Shown here: piece after piece, positions 21,386-22,381 of the stretch
Position numbering within the stretch: the first letter of the stretch is position 1
How the letters are laid out: the number at the start of each line of letters is the position of its first letter
NCBI GenBank assembly: GCA_030705695.1
Contig: JAUZPX010000016.1
Location: forward strand, 1-22,381
DNA: 22,381 bases
Source of the DNA: Bacillota bacterium
GTDB lineage: Bacteria; Bacillota; Clostridia; Oscillospirales; Acutalibacteraceae
Direction: 5' to 3'
Position numbers and translations under genes: made by a program
Notes under the pieces: generated by a model
The model's input: only the letters and a program-made list of their open reading frames with translations
What the model was told of the DNA's origin: nothing
The model's database searches: none

Positions 21386-22381
21386 TTATTCGTTCTCGTA
21401 AAGATTCTTGAGTTTCTCAAGATGCTCAAATTTCTCTGCTGCTTGTTTCTCGGCTTCTACAAAGAGTTTTTCGGCTCTTTCTGGGAAGGAGCGTGACAGA
21501 GAATTATAACGAACTTCGCTCATGATGAAGTCACGGTAGCTTTGTGTCGGAGCTTTGCTGTCGAGAGTGAACGGATTCTTCCCTTCCTCGATCAACATGG
21601 GGTTATAGCGGAACAACGGCCAGTGCCCAGCCTGCACCGCCAGCTTCTGCTGATCGAGTCCATGCACCAGATCGAAACCGTGCGCGATGCAGTGGCTGTA
21701 GGCAATGATGATCGACGGACCGTCATAGGCCTCCGCCTCAAGGAAGGTCTTCAACGTTTGCGCGTCATTCGCCCCCAAAGCCACACGGGCGACATAGACG
21801 GCCCCGTAGTGCATGGCCATCAACGCCAGATCCTTCTTCGGACGAGACTTACCGGCGGCGGCAAACTTGGCTACCGCCGCACGCGGCGTCGCCTTGGAGG
21901 CCTGACCGCCGGTGTTGGAGTAAACCTCCGTGTCGAGCACCAGGATGTTGACGTTGCGTCCGCTGCCAAGCACGTGATCCAGGCCACCGTAACCGATGTC
22001 ATAGGCCCATCCGTCGCCGCCGACGATCCAGACCGTCTTCTTCACCAGAGCATCCGCCAAGCCAAGCAACTCGCCCGCCTCCGGACGCCCCGCCAGAAGC
22101 TTCTTGAGCTCGGCGACACGCGCACGCTGAGCCTGAATTCCACCCTCGCTGCTCTGGTCCGCCGTAAGAATCGCCTTCACCAGCTCTTCCGGCAACTGAC
22201 CGGCAAAACGAACCAACAACTCGCGGGCGAACTCGTTCTTCTTATCCAGCGCCAGACGCATTCCCAAACCGAACTCAGCGTTGTCTTCAAACAGCGAGTT
22301 CGACCAGGCGACACCACGCCCATCCTTATTGACCGTGTACGGCGTAGTCGGCAGGTTGCCGCCATAGATCGACGAGCAACC
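21386..22381 (-). CDS. nifJ: Pyruvate:ferredoxin (flavodoxin) oxidoreductase, C-terminal 331 residues
   Basis: The frame runs open from the window edge at 22381 to the stop at 21386. PFOR converts pyruvate and CoA to acetyl-CoA and CO2 and passes electrons to ferredoxin. The edge begins GCSSIYGGNLPTTPYT, followed by WSNSLFEDNAEFGLGMRLA. The thiamine-pyrophosphate site GGDGWAYDIGYGGLDHVL comes next, then VLDTEVYSNTGGQASKATPR and SHCIAHGFDL, all typical of the last third of the ~1180-residue enzyme. An internal ATG at 22267 is not the true start. Odd point: upstream of about 21,570-21,600 the DNA is much richer in GC (GCC, CTG and CGC codons) than the last ~65 codons and the rest of the window. 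Confidence 0.92.
   Translation of the reverse strand, partial: GCSSIYGGNLPTTPYTVNKDGRGVAWSNSLFEDNAEFGLGMRLALDKKNEFARELLVRFAGQLPEELVKAILTADQSSEGGIQAQRARVAELKKLLAGRPEAGELLGLADALVKKTVWIVGGDGWAYDIGYGGLDHVLGSGRNVNILVLDTEVYSNTGGQASKATPRAAVAKFAAAGKSRPKKDLALMAMHYGAVYVARVALGANDAQTLKTFLEAEAYDGPSIIIAYSHCIAHGFDLVHGLDQQKLAVQAGHWPLFRYNPMLIEEGKNPFTLDSKAPTQSYRDFIMSEVRYNSLSRSFPERAEKLFVEAEKQAAEKFEHLEKLKNLYENE

Noticed and set aside
22177..22365. Alternative reverse frame at the right edge
   Set aside because: It overlaps the PFOR frame, which carries clear family motifs to the edge; the other is an Arg/Cys-rich shadow of GC-rich DNA.

Overview
The window is about 21.5 kb of AT-rich bacterial DNA. Gene content points to an anaerobic, starch-using, probably spore-forming Clostridia member of the Ruminococcaceae/Oscillospiraceae type. 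The evidence is a dockerin-bearing alpha-amylase, cohesin-like surface proteins, a SpoVB-like flippase, a DUF6809-type protein, many small XRE regulators, strong AGGAGG ribosome sites and pyruvate:ferredoxin oxidoreductase. The nearest described parallel is the amylosome of Ruminococcus bromii; that placement is inference from gene content, not a species call.

Layout. 1-422 (-) is the start of an MBOAT O-acyltransferase, cut by the window edge. 596-796 (-) is a small XRE regulator with a 20-bp palindrome upstream. 1074-3391 (+) holds three tandem surface proteins: a lipoprotein and a single-pass membrane protein that each end in a closely similar cohesin-like domain, then a third with the same membrane anchor and Ser-rich linker but no terminal domain. 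3465-4226 (+) is a nucleoside phosphorylase, convergent with a SpoVB-like flippase (4244-5776, -). 5944-11155 (+) carries a DegV protein, an alpha/beta hydrolase, a membrane-attached MurF-like ligase, a D-Ala-D-Ala ligase and a small anchored protein; the middle three resemble a peptidoglycan precursor cluster. 11222-13702 (-) is a secreted GH13 alpha-amylase with an Ig-like domain, CBM26 and a dockerin, under a cre-like operator. 14046-16713 (-) is the classical rpsO-pnp pair, preceded by an XRE regulator (16879-17286, -). 17609-20236 (+) is valS. 20301-20856 is a divergent DUF6809/XRE pair sharing an operator-like inverted repeat. 20895-21268 (-) is a small hydrophilic protein overlapping by 1 nt an HMA-like protein without CXXC. 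21386-22381 (-) is the C-terminal part of PFOR, running off the window.

How it fits together. The dockerin amylase and the membrane-anchored cohesin-like proteins are natural candidates for partners in a cell-bound starch-degrading complex. This is the most interesting biology here, though no pairing can be shown from sequence alone. The rest is mostly housekeeping: cell wall synthesis, translation and RNA decay.

Warning: from about 21,570-21,600 to the end the DNA becomes strongly GC-rich while the PFOR frame stays open. This looks like a chimeric assembly join or a recombination junction inside a conserved gene, so the last ~0.8 kb should not be assumed to belong to the same genome. No rRNA, tRNA, CRISPR array or insertion sequence was recognised.
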